Translations under genes and position numbers: made by a program | Source of the DNA: Bacteroidales bacterium | GTDB lineage: Bacteria; Bacteroidota; Bacteroidia; Bacteroidales; Bacteroidaceae | Reading direction: 5' to 3' | DNA: 17,870 nt | NCBI GenBank assembly: GCA_004556745.1 | Contig: SFFY01000056.1 | Coordinates: forward strand, 1-17,870 | Notes under the pieces: generated by a model | Databases searched by the model: none | Told to the model about the DNA's origin: nothing | The model's input: the letters and a program-made list of their open reading frames with translations, nothing else | In this document: piece after piece, positions 5,899 to 13,928 of the stretch | Numbering within the stretch: the first letter of the stretch is position 1 | How the letters are laid out: each line of letters opens with the position of its first letter

Positions 5899-6774
5899 TT
5901 ACATCACATTGAGCACCTGCTCTTTGATTTGTTCGAGTTCGTCCTTCATCTTAACCACGATGTTCTGCATTTCGGCCTGATTGCTCTTCGACCCCGTGGT
6001 GTTGATTTCGCGTCCCATTTCCTGGGCGATAAAACCGAGCTTCTTGCCCTGCCCATGCCCGTTCTGCATGGTTTCGCGGAAATAATTGAGATGATTGGCA
6101 AGGCGCTGCTTCTCCTCGCTAATGTCGAGTTTCTCGATATAGTAGATAAGTTCCTGCTCGAGGCGGTTCTTGTCGTAGTCCACGCCTTTGAGTTCTTCGA
6201 GGCGCGTTTCGAGGCGTTCGCGGATCTTGGCCACGCGGCTTTGCTCGAAGGGAACGATTTGCTCCATAAGGGCAGCGATGTTGTCGAGCTTTTCTGCGAA
6301 TTTTGCTGCCAGAGCCACGCCTTCCTGTTTGCGGAAAGCCACAAGGTGGTCAATGGCTTCCTGCACGGCCTGGCGCACCACGCCCCACTCTTCTTCTGAG
6401 AGCGTTTCGGCGGCATTGCTTTGCGTGATTTCCGGCAGGCGCACGATGACGCTCCAAGGGTCGGCAGGGAAATTCCAGCCGAGCTTGTCGCTGATTTCCT
6501 TGATTTGCTGCGCGTAGGCTGCCACGATATTGCCGTTGATTGAGGCAGCCGTCACGGTTTCGCCCTTTTCCACCCAAAGCGAAAACTCCACCTTGCCGCG
6601 CTCGAGCGAGCTTTGTATCATGGCACGCATTTCCATTTCCTTTTCGCGGTAGAGCTGCGCCACGCGCGTGGTGAGGTCGAGCGCCTTGCTATTGAGCGAC
6701 TTAATTTCTACGTGTATCTTTTTTCCCTGAAATTCGGCATCGGCTTTGCCGTAGCCGGTCATTGATTGAATCAT
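5899..6774 (-). CDS. yicC: YicC/YloC family endoribonuclease
   Basis: A 291-residue protein with the hallmark start MIQSMTGYGKA and N-terminal YicC domain, and the C-terminal DUF1732 region with EQELIYYIEKLDISEEKQRL and INTTGSKSNQAEMQ. E. coli YicC is an endoribonuclease implicated in small-RNA turnover; the same activity here is inferred from family. The length (about 290) is normal. It is the first gene of a minus-strand run toward gmk and nadD. An ACAATATTATATATA motif lies 12 nt upstream of the start. Confidence 0.93.
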   Translation of the reverse strand: MIQSMTGYGKADAEFQGKKIHVEIKSLNSKALDLTTRVAQLYREKEMEMRAMIQSSLERGKVEFSLWVEKGETVTAASINGNIVAAYAQQIKEISDKLGWNFPADPWSVIVRLPEITQSNAAETLSEEEWGVVRQAVQEAIDHLVAFRKQEGVALAAKFAEKLDNIAALMEQIVPFEQSRVAKIRERLETRLEELKGVDYDKNRLEQELIYYIEKLDISEEKQRLANHLNYFRETMQNGHGQGKKLGFIAQEMGREINTTGSKSNQAEMQNIVVKMKDELEQIKEQVLNVM

Positions 6775-6786
6775 AGGTTTGGAGAC

Positions 6787-6801
6787 TATATATAATATTG
6801 T
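6787..6801 (-). promoter_or_regulatory. ACAATATTATATATA leader motif (yicC)
   Basis: On the minus strand this reads exactly the same 15-mer as at 529-543, ending 12 nt before the yicC ATG. A TTTTG lies about 10 nt further upstream, but no full -7 TAnnTTTG is seen. Confidence 0.4.
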
Positions 6802-6814
6802 ATGTTTTCCAAAA

Positions 6815-6845
6815 CCGCTGCAAAAAGGAATTCTTCTTGCAGCGG
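6815..6845 (-). terminator. Hairpin downstream of nqrF
   Basis: CCGCTGCAA (6815-6823) and TTGCAGCGG (6837-6845) pair perfectly over 9 bp, with partial pairing continuing inward. It lies about 35 bp past the nqrF stop and is followed on the minus strand by TTTTGG, a short T-run. A weak intrinsic terminator for the nqr operon is plausible. Confidence 0.5.
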
Positions 6846-6879
6846 CATAAAGGATTTCTTAAAGATAAAATCTCGGATA

Positions 6880-8148
6880 CTATCCTCCGAAGTTGTCGTA
6901 CATGATGCTTTCGGGCTCTACTCCGAGACCGTCGAGCATATTCACGACGGCGTTCGACATCGGGCCGGGGCCGCACATGTAGTATTCGATATCCTCAGGC
7001 GCTTCGTGGTCTTTCAGATACGTATTGTACATCACCTGATGCACGAAGCCCGGGGTGTACTTCACGCCGGCGGCATCTGCTGCGGGGTCGGGGCGGTCGA
7101 GTGCGAGGTGGAAATGGAAGTTTGCAAATTCCTTTTCGAGTCCGAGGAAATCTTGCAGGTAGAACACTTCGTTCAAAGCACGTGCGCCATAGAAGTAGTG
7201 CATTTCGCGGTCGGTGGTGTGGAGGGTCTTGGTCATGTGCATAATCTGCGCACGGAGGGGAGCCATGCCTGCGCCGCCGCCTACCCATATCATTTCTTTC
7301 TTGCTGTCAAAATGGGGGTGGAAGTCGCCGTAAGGGCCGCTCATAATCACTTTATCGCCGGGCTTCAAGGTGAAGATGTAGGAAGAGGCTATGCCGGGAT
7401 TTACGTCCATAAAGCCGCTGCGGTCGGCCTTGAAGGGCGGCGTGGCGATGCGCACGGTGAGCATGAACACGTTGCCTTCGGCGGGATAGTTTGCCATAGA
7501 ATAGGCGCGAATAGTCGGCTCAGTGTTGACGCACTTCAAGGGGAAGAGGCCGAACTTCTCCCACGCAGGGAGATATTCGTCGCCGATGAGACTCTTGTCG
7601 ATGTCCTTATCATAGTCGATGCTGAATGTAGGAATCTTGATCTGCGCGTAAGAGCCGGGGATAAAGTCCATGTGCGCGCCTTCGGGCAGCTGCACCTTGA
7701 ACTCCTTGATGAAGGTAGCGACGTTCTTATTTGAAATAACCGTACATTCGTATTCCTTGACGCCCATCACGCTTTCGGGCACGCTGATAGCGAGGTCGCC
7801 CTTCACCTTGCACTGGCAACCGAGGCGCCAATGGTCTTTCACTTGCTTGCGGGTGAACTGTCCGCGCTCGGAGTCGAGGATTTCGCCGCCGCCTTCGGTA
7901 ACCTGGCATTTGCACTGGCCGCAACTGCCCTTGCCGCCGCAAGCCGAGGGAAGGTAGATGCCGTTGTCGGCGAGGGTGGAAAGCAGACTGCCGCCTTGCG
8001 CTGCGGAAATCGTGTCGCGCCCGTTTATCGTGATGTTCACGTTGCCGCTCGGCGAGAGGTAACGCTTAGCGATGAGCAGTATGACGACTATCAGGAGGAT
8101 AATCACCAAGAAAACGCCGATGCTCGAGAGTATTAAGTTGATATTCAT
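6880..8148 (-). CDS. nqrF: Na+-NQR subunit F (NADH dehydrogenase module)
   Basis: The 422-residue entry subunit of the sodium-pumping NADH:quinone oxidoreductase. It takes electrons from NADH through FAD to a 2Fe-2S centre. One N-terminal membrane helix (about 5-27) anchors it. The ferredoxin domain holds Cys70, 76, 79 and 111 in the CX5CX2C...C pattern. RAYSMAN (214-220) is the FAD motif, GGGAGMAP (290-297) belongs to the NADH site, and the C-terminus YDNFGG is typical. It is the last gene of the operon, 27 bp after nqrE. All expected cofactor residues are present. Confidence 0.96.
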   Translation of the reverse strand: MNINLILSSIGVFLVIILLIVVILLIAKRYLSPSGNVNITINGRDTISAAQGGSLLSTLADNGIYLPSACGGKGSCGQCKCQVTEGGGEILDSERGQFTRKQVKDHWRLGCQCKVKGDLAISVPESVMGVKEYECTVISNKNVATFIKEFKVQLPEGAHMDFIPGSYAQIKIPTFSIDYDKDIDKSLIGDEYLPAWEKFGLFPLKCVNTEPTIRAYSMANYPAEGNVFMLTVRIATPPFKADRSGFMDVNPGIASSYIFTLKPGDKVIMSGPYGDFHPHFDSKKEMIWVGGGAGMAPLRAQIMHMTKTLHTTDREMHYFYGARALNEVFYLQDFLGLEKEFANFHFHLALDRPDPAADAAGVKYTPGFVHQVMYNTYLKDHEAPEDIEYYMCGPGPMSNAVVNMLDGLGVEPESIMYDNFGG

Positions 8149-8175
8149 TGTGCTGATGTTTTTCTTGATTTAAGA

Positions 8176-8802
8176 TTAAATGCTGAGGCCTGAGAAGCAC
8201 ATGAATGCCATAGCCATAAGTCCCACGGTGATAAACGTGATGCCGAGGCCTTGCAGGGGCTTGGGCACGTCGGTGTATGCCATCTTCTCGCGAATGGCTG
8301 CCAGAGCCACGATGGCGAGCAACCAGCCCACGCCTGAGCCGAGGGCGTAAACAATAGCGTCGCCCACGCCGCCGATGTACTGGCTGCTGTTGGGGTCCAT
8401 GCCGATGCGCTGCTGCATGAAGAGGCTCGCGCCCATGATAGCGCAGTTCACGGCAATGAGGGGCAGGAAGATGCCGAGCGCGGCATAAAGCGAGGGGGAG
8501 AAGCGTTCTACAATCATTTCAACCAGTTGCACCATACCGGCAATGACGGCGATGAAGAGAATGAAAGAGAGGAACGACAAATCTACGCCTTCGATGATGC
8601 AGTCGGGACCGAGTACTTTGGTCTGCAACAGATAGTCCACGGGCACGGTGATGAGCAGCACGAAAGTTACGGCAATGCCGAGGCCGAGGGCTGTCTTCAC
8701 GTTCTTGCTCACTGCCAAGTAGGAGCACATGCCGAGGAAGAAGGCGAATATCATATTGTCCACGAAAATGGAGCGGACGAAAAGACTTAACATTTGTTCC
8801 AT
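8176..8802 (-). CDS. nqrE: Na+-NQR subunit E
   Basis: A 208-residue integral membrane subunit with about six helices. It begins MEQMLSLFVRSIFVDNMIFA, characteristic of NqrE. With NqrD it forms the pseudo-symmetric pair that coordinates an intramembrane iron centre; the conserved cysteine in FFLGMCSYLAVS (Cys26) fits a ligand role. It lies 36 bp after nqrD and 27 bp before nqrF. An ACCATATTATATATA variant of the leader motif lies in the nqrD-nqrE gap, 9 nt before the ATG. Confidence 0.95.
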   Translation of the reverse strand: MEQMLSLFVRSIFVDNMIFAFFLGMCSYLAVSKNVKTALGLGIAVTFVLLITVPVDYLLQTKVLGPDCIIEGVDLSFLSFILFIAVIAGMVQLVEMIVERFSPSLYAALGIFLPLIAVNCAIMGASLFMQQRIGMDPNSSQYIGGVGDAIVYALGSGVGWLLAIVALAAIREKMAYTDVPKPLQGLGITFITVGLMAMAFMCFSGLSI

Positions 8803-8811
8803 AGCGTACTA

Positions 8812-8826
8812 TATATATAATATGGT
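8812..8826 (-). promoter_or_regulatory. ACCATATTATATATA leader motif (nqrE)
   Basis: It differs by one base from the 15-mer ahead of the ABC transporter and yicC. It lies within an operon, where a promoter is not required, which hints at a role in translation or internal initiation. Confidence 0.35.
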
Positions 8827-8838
8827 GTATCGGAATGC

Positions 8839-9477
8839 TTATTTTGCCTTACGGTCGTTGTAGGCGCGGTGTGCCCAGATGATGCAACCCACGATGATGA
8901 GCGCCATGGCGGGCATCGTCATCATGCCGTTGTTCACGTAGCAGCCGCCGTTCTCCACATAGAAACTTTCGGGAATGATGCGGAAGCCGAGCAATGTGCC
9001 TGCGCCGAGCAATTCGCGCACGAAACCCACTGCCACTAATATCCAGGCGTAGCCCAAGCCGCTGCCGATGCCGTCGAGGAACGATGCCCACGGCCCGTTC
9101 TGCATGGCGAAGGCTTCGAGGCGACCCATGAGGATACAGTTGGTGATGATCAGACCCACGTAGACGGAAAGCTGCACGCTCACGTCGTAAGCGAAGGCTT
9201 TGAGGATTTGGCTCACGAGGGTGACGAGCGTGGCCACAACCACGAGCTGCACGATGATGCGGATGCGGTTGGGAATGGTCTTTCTAAGCAGCGAGATGAT
9301 AACGTTGGCGAATGCCGTAATCACCGTGACGGAGAGGCCCATCACGATGGAAGGTTCCAGCTGCGAGGTAACGGCCAGCGCGGAGCAGATGCCGAGCACC
9401 TGAACCGCCACGGGGTTATTCAGGTTAAGCGGGCCGGTGAAGACCTCTTGGTTTTCCTTTGAAAATAACTTGCTCAT
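8839..9477 (-). CDS. nqrD: Na+-NQR subunit D
   Basis: A 212-residue membrane subunit with about six helices. It opens with a hydrophilic MSKLFSKENQEVFTGPL and then NNPVAVQVLGICSALAVT, the NqrD signature. The cysteine in VLGICSALAVT and a later one in IITNCILMGR fit the metal-site cysteines of the NqrD/NqrE pair. It is homologous to NqrE and RnfA/E, but the gene order and partners make NqrD certain. It follows nqrC by 27 bp. Confidence 0.95.
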   Translation of the reverse strand: MSKLFSKENQEVFTGPLNLNNPVAVQVLGICSALAVTSQLEPSIVMGLSVTVITAFANVIISLLRKTIPNRIRIIVQLVVVATLVTLVSQILKAFAYDVSVQLSVYVGLIITNCILMGRLEAFAMQNGPWASFLDGIGSGLGYAWILVAVGFVRELLGAGTLLGFRIIPESFYVENGGCYVNNGMMTMPAMALIIVGCIIWAHRAYNDRKAK

Positions 9478-9504
9478 AATTTATGTCGAATAGCCGTTAG
9501 TTGA

Positions 9505-10215
9505 TTATTTGTTGACAGTTTGGAAAAATCCGATGTAGCTCTGCAAGCCTTCGTTCACCATGGCGGCTGCGCCGTTGGTGGTGAGGGTTGCGCCGGTGAG
9601 TCCGTCTACTTCGTATTCGGGATGCTTCACCTGGCCTTTCTTCACAATGGTCAGCGCCACGCTGGCTGCGGCACTGTCGGCAAACACCTGCTTGCCCTTG
9701 AAGAGGTCCTGGAACTTCTGCTCTGCGAGGAGCGCGCCGAGACCGGCCGTTTCGCTTTCGTGCGAGAAGTACGCGCCGAACACGGTCTTGCAGTCGGCAT
9801 CGAGGGCCACGTAGCCCCAAAGTCCGCCCCACAGGCCGCGGCCCGAAACGGGCACAACGTATTTCACCTCATCGCCCACCTTGCACACATAGAGGGGCAG
9901 GCTTTCGGCATTGATGTCCTTGGTTTCCACGCGGAAGCCGGCCATATCCTTGTCGGCACCAGCGTTGAGCGTGTCGCCCTTGGCATTGATAATCATGTCG
10001 GCATTGACCACTTCGTCGTATTTCTGCTCCACAGCCTCCGTGCCGGCAAGGTCGCGGATGTTGAGGGCTGCGAGTATCTGCTTTTTCTTGTCGAGTTCCA
10101 CGTTCTTATCCTGCGTAGGCTTGAGCGCAGACGAAACGAACGCAAGAAGGAACGCCACGACCACTACCATAATCGAGGCATAGGCAATGGTATAAGTGTT
10201 ACTGTTCGTATTCAT
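9505..10215 (-). CDS. nqrC: Na+-NQR subunit C (covalent FMN)
   Basis: A 236-residue subunit with one N-terminal membrane helix (about 9-31) and a periplasmic FMN-binding domain. The flavinylation motif is DGLTGAT (204-210), with Thr210 the expected FMN attachment site through a phosphoester bond made by ApbE. apbE is not in this window. The gene is preceded by a 173-bp gap with repeat arrays, so expression could be tuned separately from nqrA-B. Confidence 0.94.
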   Translation of the reverse strand: MNTNSNTYTIAYASIMVVVVAFLLAFVSSALKPTQDKNVELDKKKQILAALNIRDLAGTEAVEQKYDEVVNADMIINAKGDTLNAGADKDMAGFRVETKDINAESLPLYVCKVGDEVKYVVPVSGRGLWGGLWGYVALDADCKTVFGAYFSHESETAGLGALLAEQKFQDLFKGKQVFADSAAASVALTIVKKGQVKHPEYEVDGLTGATLTTNGAAAMVNEGLQSYIGFFQTVNK

Positions 10216-10260
10216 TGTAGTTTTGTTTTTTATGTAAACGGGATAAGGGTTTTGTATTTG

Positions 10261-10371
10261 AGTAGACGAGTAGACTAGTAAACGAGTAGACGAGACAGAA
10301 AAGTCTTGCTATTTATATTATATTGTGTGTAACATGTCTTGTTTACTTGTAAACTCGTTTACTTGTTTACT
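10261..10371. repeat. Inverted pair of 8-bp repeat arrays between nqrB and nqrC
   Basis: The left array has four units (AGTAGACG, AGTAGACT, AGTAAACG, AGTAGACG) at 10261-10292. The right array has four units at 10339-10370 (TTGTTTAC, TTGTAAAC, TCGTTTAC, TTGTTTAC), mostly reverse complements of the AGTAAACR form. About 46 bp separate them. The pair could form a long imperfect stem in nqr mRNA. An ACAATATAATATAAA variant of the leader motif lies in the loop on the minus strand (10312-10326). Confidence 0.75.
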
Positions 10372-10388
10372 AAAACATTACGTGTCCC

Positions 10389-11552
10389 TTACTTGGCTCG
10401 TTTGAGACGTTTGTTGATGTTGCTCTGCACGAAGCAGTAGTCGATGAGCGGGGCAAACATGTTCATCAGCAATATGGCGAGCATCATGCCTTCGGGGAAA
10501 CCGGGGTTGAGCACGCGGATCGTGATGGCCACGGCGCCGATGAGGAAGCCGTAGATATATTTGCCGCCTTCGGTGCGTGCGCCCGTCACGGGGTCGGTTG
10601 CCATGAATACTGCGCCGAAGCAGAAGCCGCCCGTCGCGAGATGCTCGTACCAGGGCATCTGTGCCACGGCGTTGCCCTCAAGGCCGGCGATGTTGAACAG
10701 CCAAGCCACAAGTGCGCCGCCCACAAACACGCTGCCCATCGTTTTCCACGAGGCAATGCGCGTGAAGAGCAGGATAAATGCGCCGATGGCAATGGCGATG
10801 ACGCTCGTCTCGCCGATAGAGCCGGGGATAAAGCCGAGCACCATGTCGGAGAAGGTGGAAGTGGGCGCGATGCCTGCGGCTGCCTCGCCGAGGGGCGTGG
10901 CCATGGTGGTGCCGTCGGGCAGGGCGTTGCCCAGGCCGCACACGCTGTCGGAGGCGAGCCACACGGTGTCGCCGCTCATGCTGGTGGGATAGGCGAAGAA
11001 GAGGAACGCGCGCGCCACGAGCGCGGGGTTGAAGATATTCATGCCAGTGCCGCCGAAAATCTCTTTGGCAAAGATGACGCTGAATGCCACGGCCACGGCG
11101 AGCATCCACAGCGGGCAGTCAACGGGCACAATCATCGGTATGAGCAAACCCGTCACGAGGTAGCCCTCTTGGATTTCCTCTTTCTTCCACTGCGCCACGA
11201 CGAATTCGATGCCAAGGCCCACGATGTAGGAAACGAGGATTTTGGGCAGGGTAAGCAGGAAACCGTAGCCGAAGAGTTCCCAGAAGCTTGCGTCAGCGAG
11301 CTTGTCGGCTGCGAGATAGTTCTGATAGCCGAGGTTGTACATGCCGAAGAGCAGTGCCGGCATCAGGGCAATGACCACCATCGACATAATGCGCTTGGAG
11401 TCGATGGCATCGTGTATGCTCACGCCCGAGCGAGAAGTGGTGTTCGGCACGAGGAGAAAAGTCTCCATACCGTCGAACACGGAACGGAAGGCACTCAACT
11501 TGCCGCCTTCTTCAAAATTGGGGCGAATGTTGTCTAAGAATTTCTTAATCAT
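10389..11552 (-). CDS. nqrB: Na+-NQR subunit B (covalent FMN, membrane channel)
   Basis: A 387-residue polytopic membrane subunit at the core of sodium translocation. It contains the NqrB/RnfD-type segments GGTGMNIFNPALVARAFLFF and PVTGARTEGGKYIYGFLIG. The expected FMN-threonine motif reads DGTTMAT (213-219), so Thr219 is the likely attachment site; Met217 replaces the usual Gly of the S/T-G-A-T motif. The hydrophilic N-terminal stretch (1-55) matches the family, as does the length. It is separated from nqrA and nqrC by repeat-filled gaps of 169 and 173 bp. Confidence 0.95.
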   Translation of the reverse strand: MIKKFLDNIRPNFEEGGKLSAFRSVFDGMETFLLVPNTTSRSGVSIHDAIDSKRIMSMVVIALMPALLFGMYNLGYQNYLAADKLADASFWELFGYGFLLTLPKILVSYIVGLGIEFVVAQWKKEEIQEGYLVTGLLIPMIVPVDCPLWMLAVAVAFSVIFAKEIFGGTGMNIFNPALVARAFLFFAYPTSMSGDTVWLASDSVCGLGNALPDGTTMATPLGEAAAGIAPTSTFSDMVLGFIPGSIGETSVIAIAIGAFILLFTRIASWKTMGSVFVGGALVAWLFNIAGLEGNAVAQMPWYEHLATGGFCFGAVFMATDPVTGARTEGGKYIYGFLIGAVAITIRVLNPGFPEGMMLAILLMNMFAPLIDYCFVQSNINKRLKRAK

Positions 11553-11571
11553 TTGGTGTATCTTAATTATT

Positions 11572-11710
11572 AGTAGACAAGTTATCAGTAAACGAGTAGA
11601 CGAGACAGGTATGCGTTGCTGCTGATGATTTATTCAAGCATCATGTTTCGTAACTTGTATACTTGTTTAATCATTGAGTTTTTCACTCGTTTGCCCGTAT
11701 ACTTGTTTAC
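11572..11710. repeat. Inverted pair of 8-bp repeat arrays between nqrA and nqrB
   Basis: Units AGTAGACA, AGTAAACG and AGTAGACG with a degenerate unit at 11572-11602; on the right TTGTATAC, TTGTTTAA (11655-11670) and TCGTTTGC, CCGTATAC, TTGTTTAC (11687-11710). The layout mirrors the nqrB-nqrC gap but is more degraded. No promoter consensus was recognised on the minus strand. Confidence 0.7.
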
Positions 11711-11721
11711 GCTTTAACTTA

Positions 11722-13074
11722 TTATGCATTCTCTTTTCTCAGAAGGTCAAGACCCTCGCGCACAATCTTTTGCAGTTCCAACTTAGAGGAATCCACGAAC
11801 TCAGCGACGGCGAAGTCCTCGGGGGCTACTTCGTAGATGCCGAGTGCTTCCTGGCGGTCGATATCGCCCGTGATGATGGCTTTGATGAGGTAGCCGGCGT
11901 AGATGTCCATCGGGAACACGCGGTCGTACTCGCCGCTCATTATTATATGTCGCTCTCCGCCTTTGATGCGGCAGTCGAGGTCGTATTTCTTGCTCTTTCC
12001 GAAGAGCCAGGAGAAGTAGCTGCGGCTGGTGGAGAACTGATTGAGGCGCGGCATAATCCAGCCGAAGGCTTCGTTCACGTCGTCGCCTTCGGGAATTGCG
12101 CAAACCTCGGTGCAGAAAGCTCCGAGATAGTCGTCCATGCCGCTGCGCTCGCCCACCAGCGGGTTGCCGCCGATGATGCGCACGTGCCCCGTGCCTTTGA
12201 TTTTGTCGCCGATAATGCTCGTCATCGGTGCGCCGATGAGCGTTTCCACGTAAGCCGGCGCGGTTATCATGGAACCAGCCACGGCGATGCGGCGGGTGAG
12301 GTTCACCTTGCCCGTACGGAAGAGCTCGCCAAGCATAATCACGTGCTCAGCACCCATGGTCCATACGGTTTCGCCCTTGTTCACGGGGTCGATATGGTTG
12401 ATCTGCACGCCCACGTTGCCGGCGGGGTTCGGGCCGGAAAAGACGCTAACCTTTGCATGCGTGATGGGCAGCAGTTCCGAGTTGATTTGCTGCGGGTTGA
12501 TGCCCACGTGAACCGGCGCGATGCGCGAGAGGGCGGCGATGCCCGTCTTGAAGTCGCCTTCCCTACCCTTTGCCACAAACGAGAAGTCGGCTGCAAGCGG
12601 CATGGTGCTGAATGCAGACACGAAAATCGACTTGGGCTTTTGCTCGGGGTCGGCAATCACGTCGTAGGGACGCTGGCGCAGGAAGGCGGCCATGCCTGCT
12701 TCGAGCATCAGGGCTTGCACTTCTTCGCCGGAGGCCTTTTCGGGGTCGGGCGCGTTAAACGACTTGTAGTCCTGCTTGCCGTCGCTCTCGATGCAGATGC
12801 GCAGGAGCTTGCGGCGTTCGCCGCGCTCGATGGCTTTCACCGTGCCGCTGACGGGGCTGACTACTGCAATTTTCTCGGTGGCCTTGTCCACAAAAAGAGG
12901 GTCGCCGGCTTTTACGCTGCAGCCCTCTTTCACCGCGAGCTTGGGCACGATTCCGTTGAAATCGGCAGGCTTCACGGCATACGTTTCTGCCAAAGGACAC
13001 GCTGCGAGCTGCTGCTCGGCCGCGCCTTCGAGCATGATGTCAAGACCTTTCTTAATCTTATATAAAGGTTCCAT
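11722..13074 (-). CDS. nqrA: Na+-NQR subunit A
   Basis: A 450-residue peripheral cytoplasmic subunit associated with quinone reduction. The start MEPLYKIKKGLDI and the segment TEKIAVVSPVSGTVKAIERG (lipoyl-like fold) are typical of NqrA. The ATG at 13074 is preferred over an in-frame ATG at 13101 because the latter would overlap the -7 promoter element at 13099-13106, and the shorter form matches the usual length of about 450. It is the first gene of the six-gene nqr operon. Confidence 0.95.
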   Translation of the reverse strand: MEPLYKIKKGLDIMLEGAAEQQLAACPLAETYAVKPADFNGIVPKLAVKEGCSVKAGDPLFVDKATEKIAVVSPVSGTVKAIERGERRKLLRICIESDGKQDYKSFNAPDPEKASGEEVQALMLEAGMAAFLRQRPYDVIADPEQKPKSIFVSAFSTMPLAADFSFVAKGREGDFKTGIAALSRIAPVHVGINPQQINSELLPITHAKVSVFSGPNPAGNVGVQINHIDPVNKGETVWTMGAEHVIMLGELFRTGKVNLTRRIAVAGSMITAPAYVETLIGAPMTSIIGDKIKGTGHVRIIGGNPLVGERSGMDDYLGAFCTEVCAIPEGDDVNEAFGWIMPRLNQFSTSRSYFSWLFGKSKKYDLDCRIKGGERHIIMSGEYDRVFPMDIYAGYLIKAIITGDIDRQEALGIYEVAPEDFAVAEFVDSSKLELQKIVREGLDLLRKENA

Positions 13075-13098
13075 TCTGAAAAATATATGTTTTGAGGG

Positions 13099-13106
13099 CA
13101 AATTTA
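13099..13106 (-). promoter_or_regulatory. -7 element of the nqr operon promoter
   Basis: On the minus strand this reads TAAATTTG, matching TAnnTTTG, about 25 nt before the nqrA start. The -33 TTTG is not well matched at 19 bp. A TCACGTA array at 13220-13312 lies about 115-215 bp upstream and could be a regulator site. Confidence 0.5.
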
Positions 13107-13219
13107 ATAAAAACTAATCAATTGTAATATATGAAAAGCAGATTTACTTCAAGTTTCTTATATGATAGTGCCTGTGCAGTGTGTTTGAGGCGCCGTTTTC
13201 TCCGTTTCCCTCTCCTATT

Positions 13220-13312
13220 TCACGTATCGCTGGAAAACGCTCACGTAAGGGCAGCCTAATTATCACGTATAGGGTTCCACCTATCACGTAAGGGCGCGGA
13301 CAGCATCACGGA
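13220..13312. repeat. TCACGTA array with 21/22-bp period
   Basis: TCACGTA occurs at 13220, 13241, 13263 and 13284, and TCACGGA at 13306; the spacings are 21, 22, 21 and 22 bp. The intervening bases differ, apart from AAGGGC after two units and ATAGGG after another. Phasing at about two helical turns puts all sites on one face of the DNA. It lies upstream of the nqr promoter, in a gene-free region. Confidence 0.75.
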
Positions 13313-13333
13313 ATAAATTTTTTTCTATCAGCA

Positions 13334-13520
13334 AGATAATTTTCATTATCTCCCTGAATTTTTTTCCTTTCCTATAAGAGATTTTTTGTTACAAACTTTG
13401 TAACATGTATTACAAACTTTGTAATATGTGTTAGAAACTTTGTAACAAGCGTTACAAACTGTGCAGATAATGAAAAATATCACGGACTTAGGAAATATTT
13501 TCAAGGAGAAAAGAAATAAT
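13334..13520. repeat. Element with 17-bp palindromes at 21-bp period (copy 2)
   Basis: GTTACAAACTTTGTAAC-type units at 13388-13404, 13409-13425 and 13430-13446, each with a 4-bp spacer, then a half unit at 13451-13460 running into CTGTGCAGATAA. Flanks resemble copy 1 at 95-290. The middle unit is ATTACAAACTTTGTAAT, changed at both ends so the palindrome is kept. An AGATAAT/ATTATCT hairpin (13334-13351) opens the element. Confidence 0.8.
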
Positions 13521-13570
13521 AGCTTGGGGAAAATCCGTTGGTTGAATGAGAAAGTAATTTGATTATTGTA

Positions 13571-13799
13571 TTAACTGCCTGGAAAGCAGTACGGAGCGAA
13601 GCGACGATAACCGGGGACGAAGTCCTCGGTGGCGGGTATTGAACTTGTTCTGCCTGGAAGGCAGTACGCCTGTGGAAAAGTATAATGAACCGGTCCTGTG
13701 GCGTAGTGCCTTCCAGGCACATCGTCCTCGCCGCGTAGTTCCGGGCACTTCGTACCCGGTTATCGTCGCTTCGCTCCGTAGTGCCTTCCAGGCACTTAA
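13571..13799. mobile_element. 229-bp transposase-less palindromic element (MITE-like), copy 3
   Basis: It has the same length and layout as 5636-5864: hairpins at 13574-13590, 13650-13664, 13706-13720 and 13780-13796, inner hairpins at 13611-13629 and 13741-13759, and TTAA at each end. The first hairpin has lost one pair (CTGCCTGGAAAGCAG) and the right inner hairpin has drifted to CCGGGCACTTCGTACCCGG, so it looks older than copy 2. It lies upstream of dnaX. Confidence 0.8.
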
Positions 13800-13898
13800 C
13801 GCCTAATCCAACCAAACGCGCTGCGAGAAAATTCGCCATTATCTGCGTGCGCGTGCAAAAGTCTTATAGGATAATAGCCGTTTTCTGCCTTTTTTCCT

Positions 13899-13906
13899 TA
13901 ATTTTG
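13899..13906 (+). promoter_or_regulatory. -7 element of the dnaX promoter
   Basis: TAATTTTG matches TAnnTTTG and lies 22 nt before the dnaX ATG; no good -33 TTTG is seen at 19 bp. The start point would fall near 13912, giving a leader of only about 15-20 nt. Confidence 0.45.
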
Positions 13907-13909
13907 CAG

Positions 13910-13924
13910 ACAATATTATATTAT
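13910..13924 (+). promoter_or_regulatory. ACAATATTATATTAT leader motif (dnaX)
   Basis: The first 12 bases equal the ACAATATTATATATA motif found before the ABC transporter and yicC. It ends 4 nt before the ATG. Confidence 0.35.
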
Positions 13925-13928
13925 AATA

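Noticed and set aside
11674..13065. Long plus-strand open frame opposite nqrA
   Set aside because: It is antisense to a clear nqrA with all family features; GC-rich codon use creates stop-free frames. The same holds for 6802-7734 opposite nqrF and 10641-11537 opposite nqrB.
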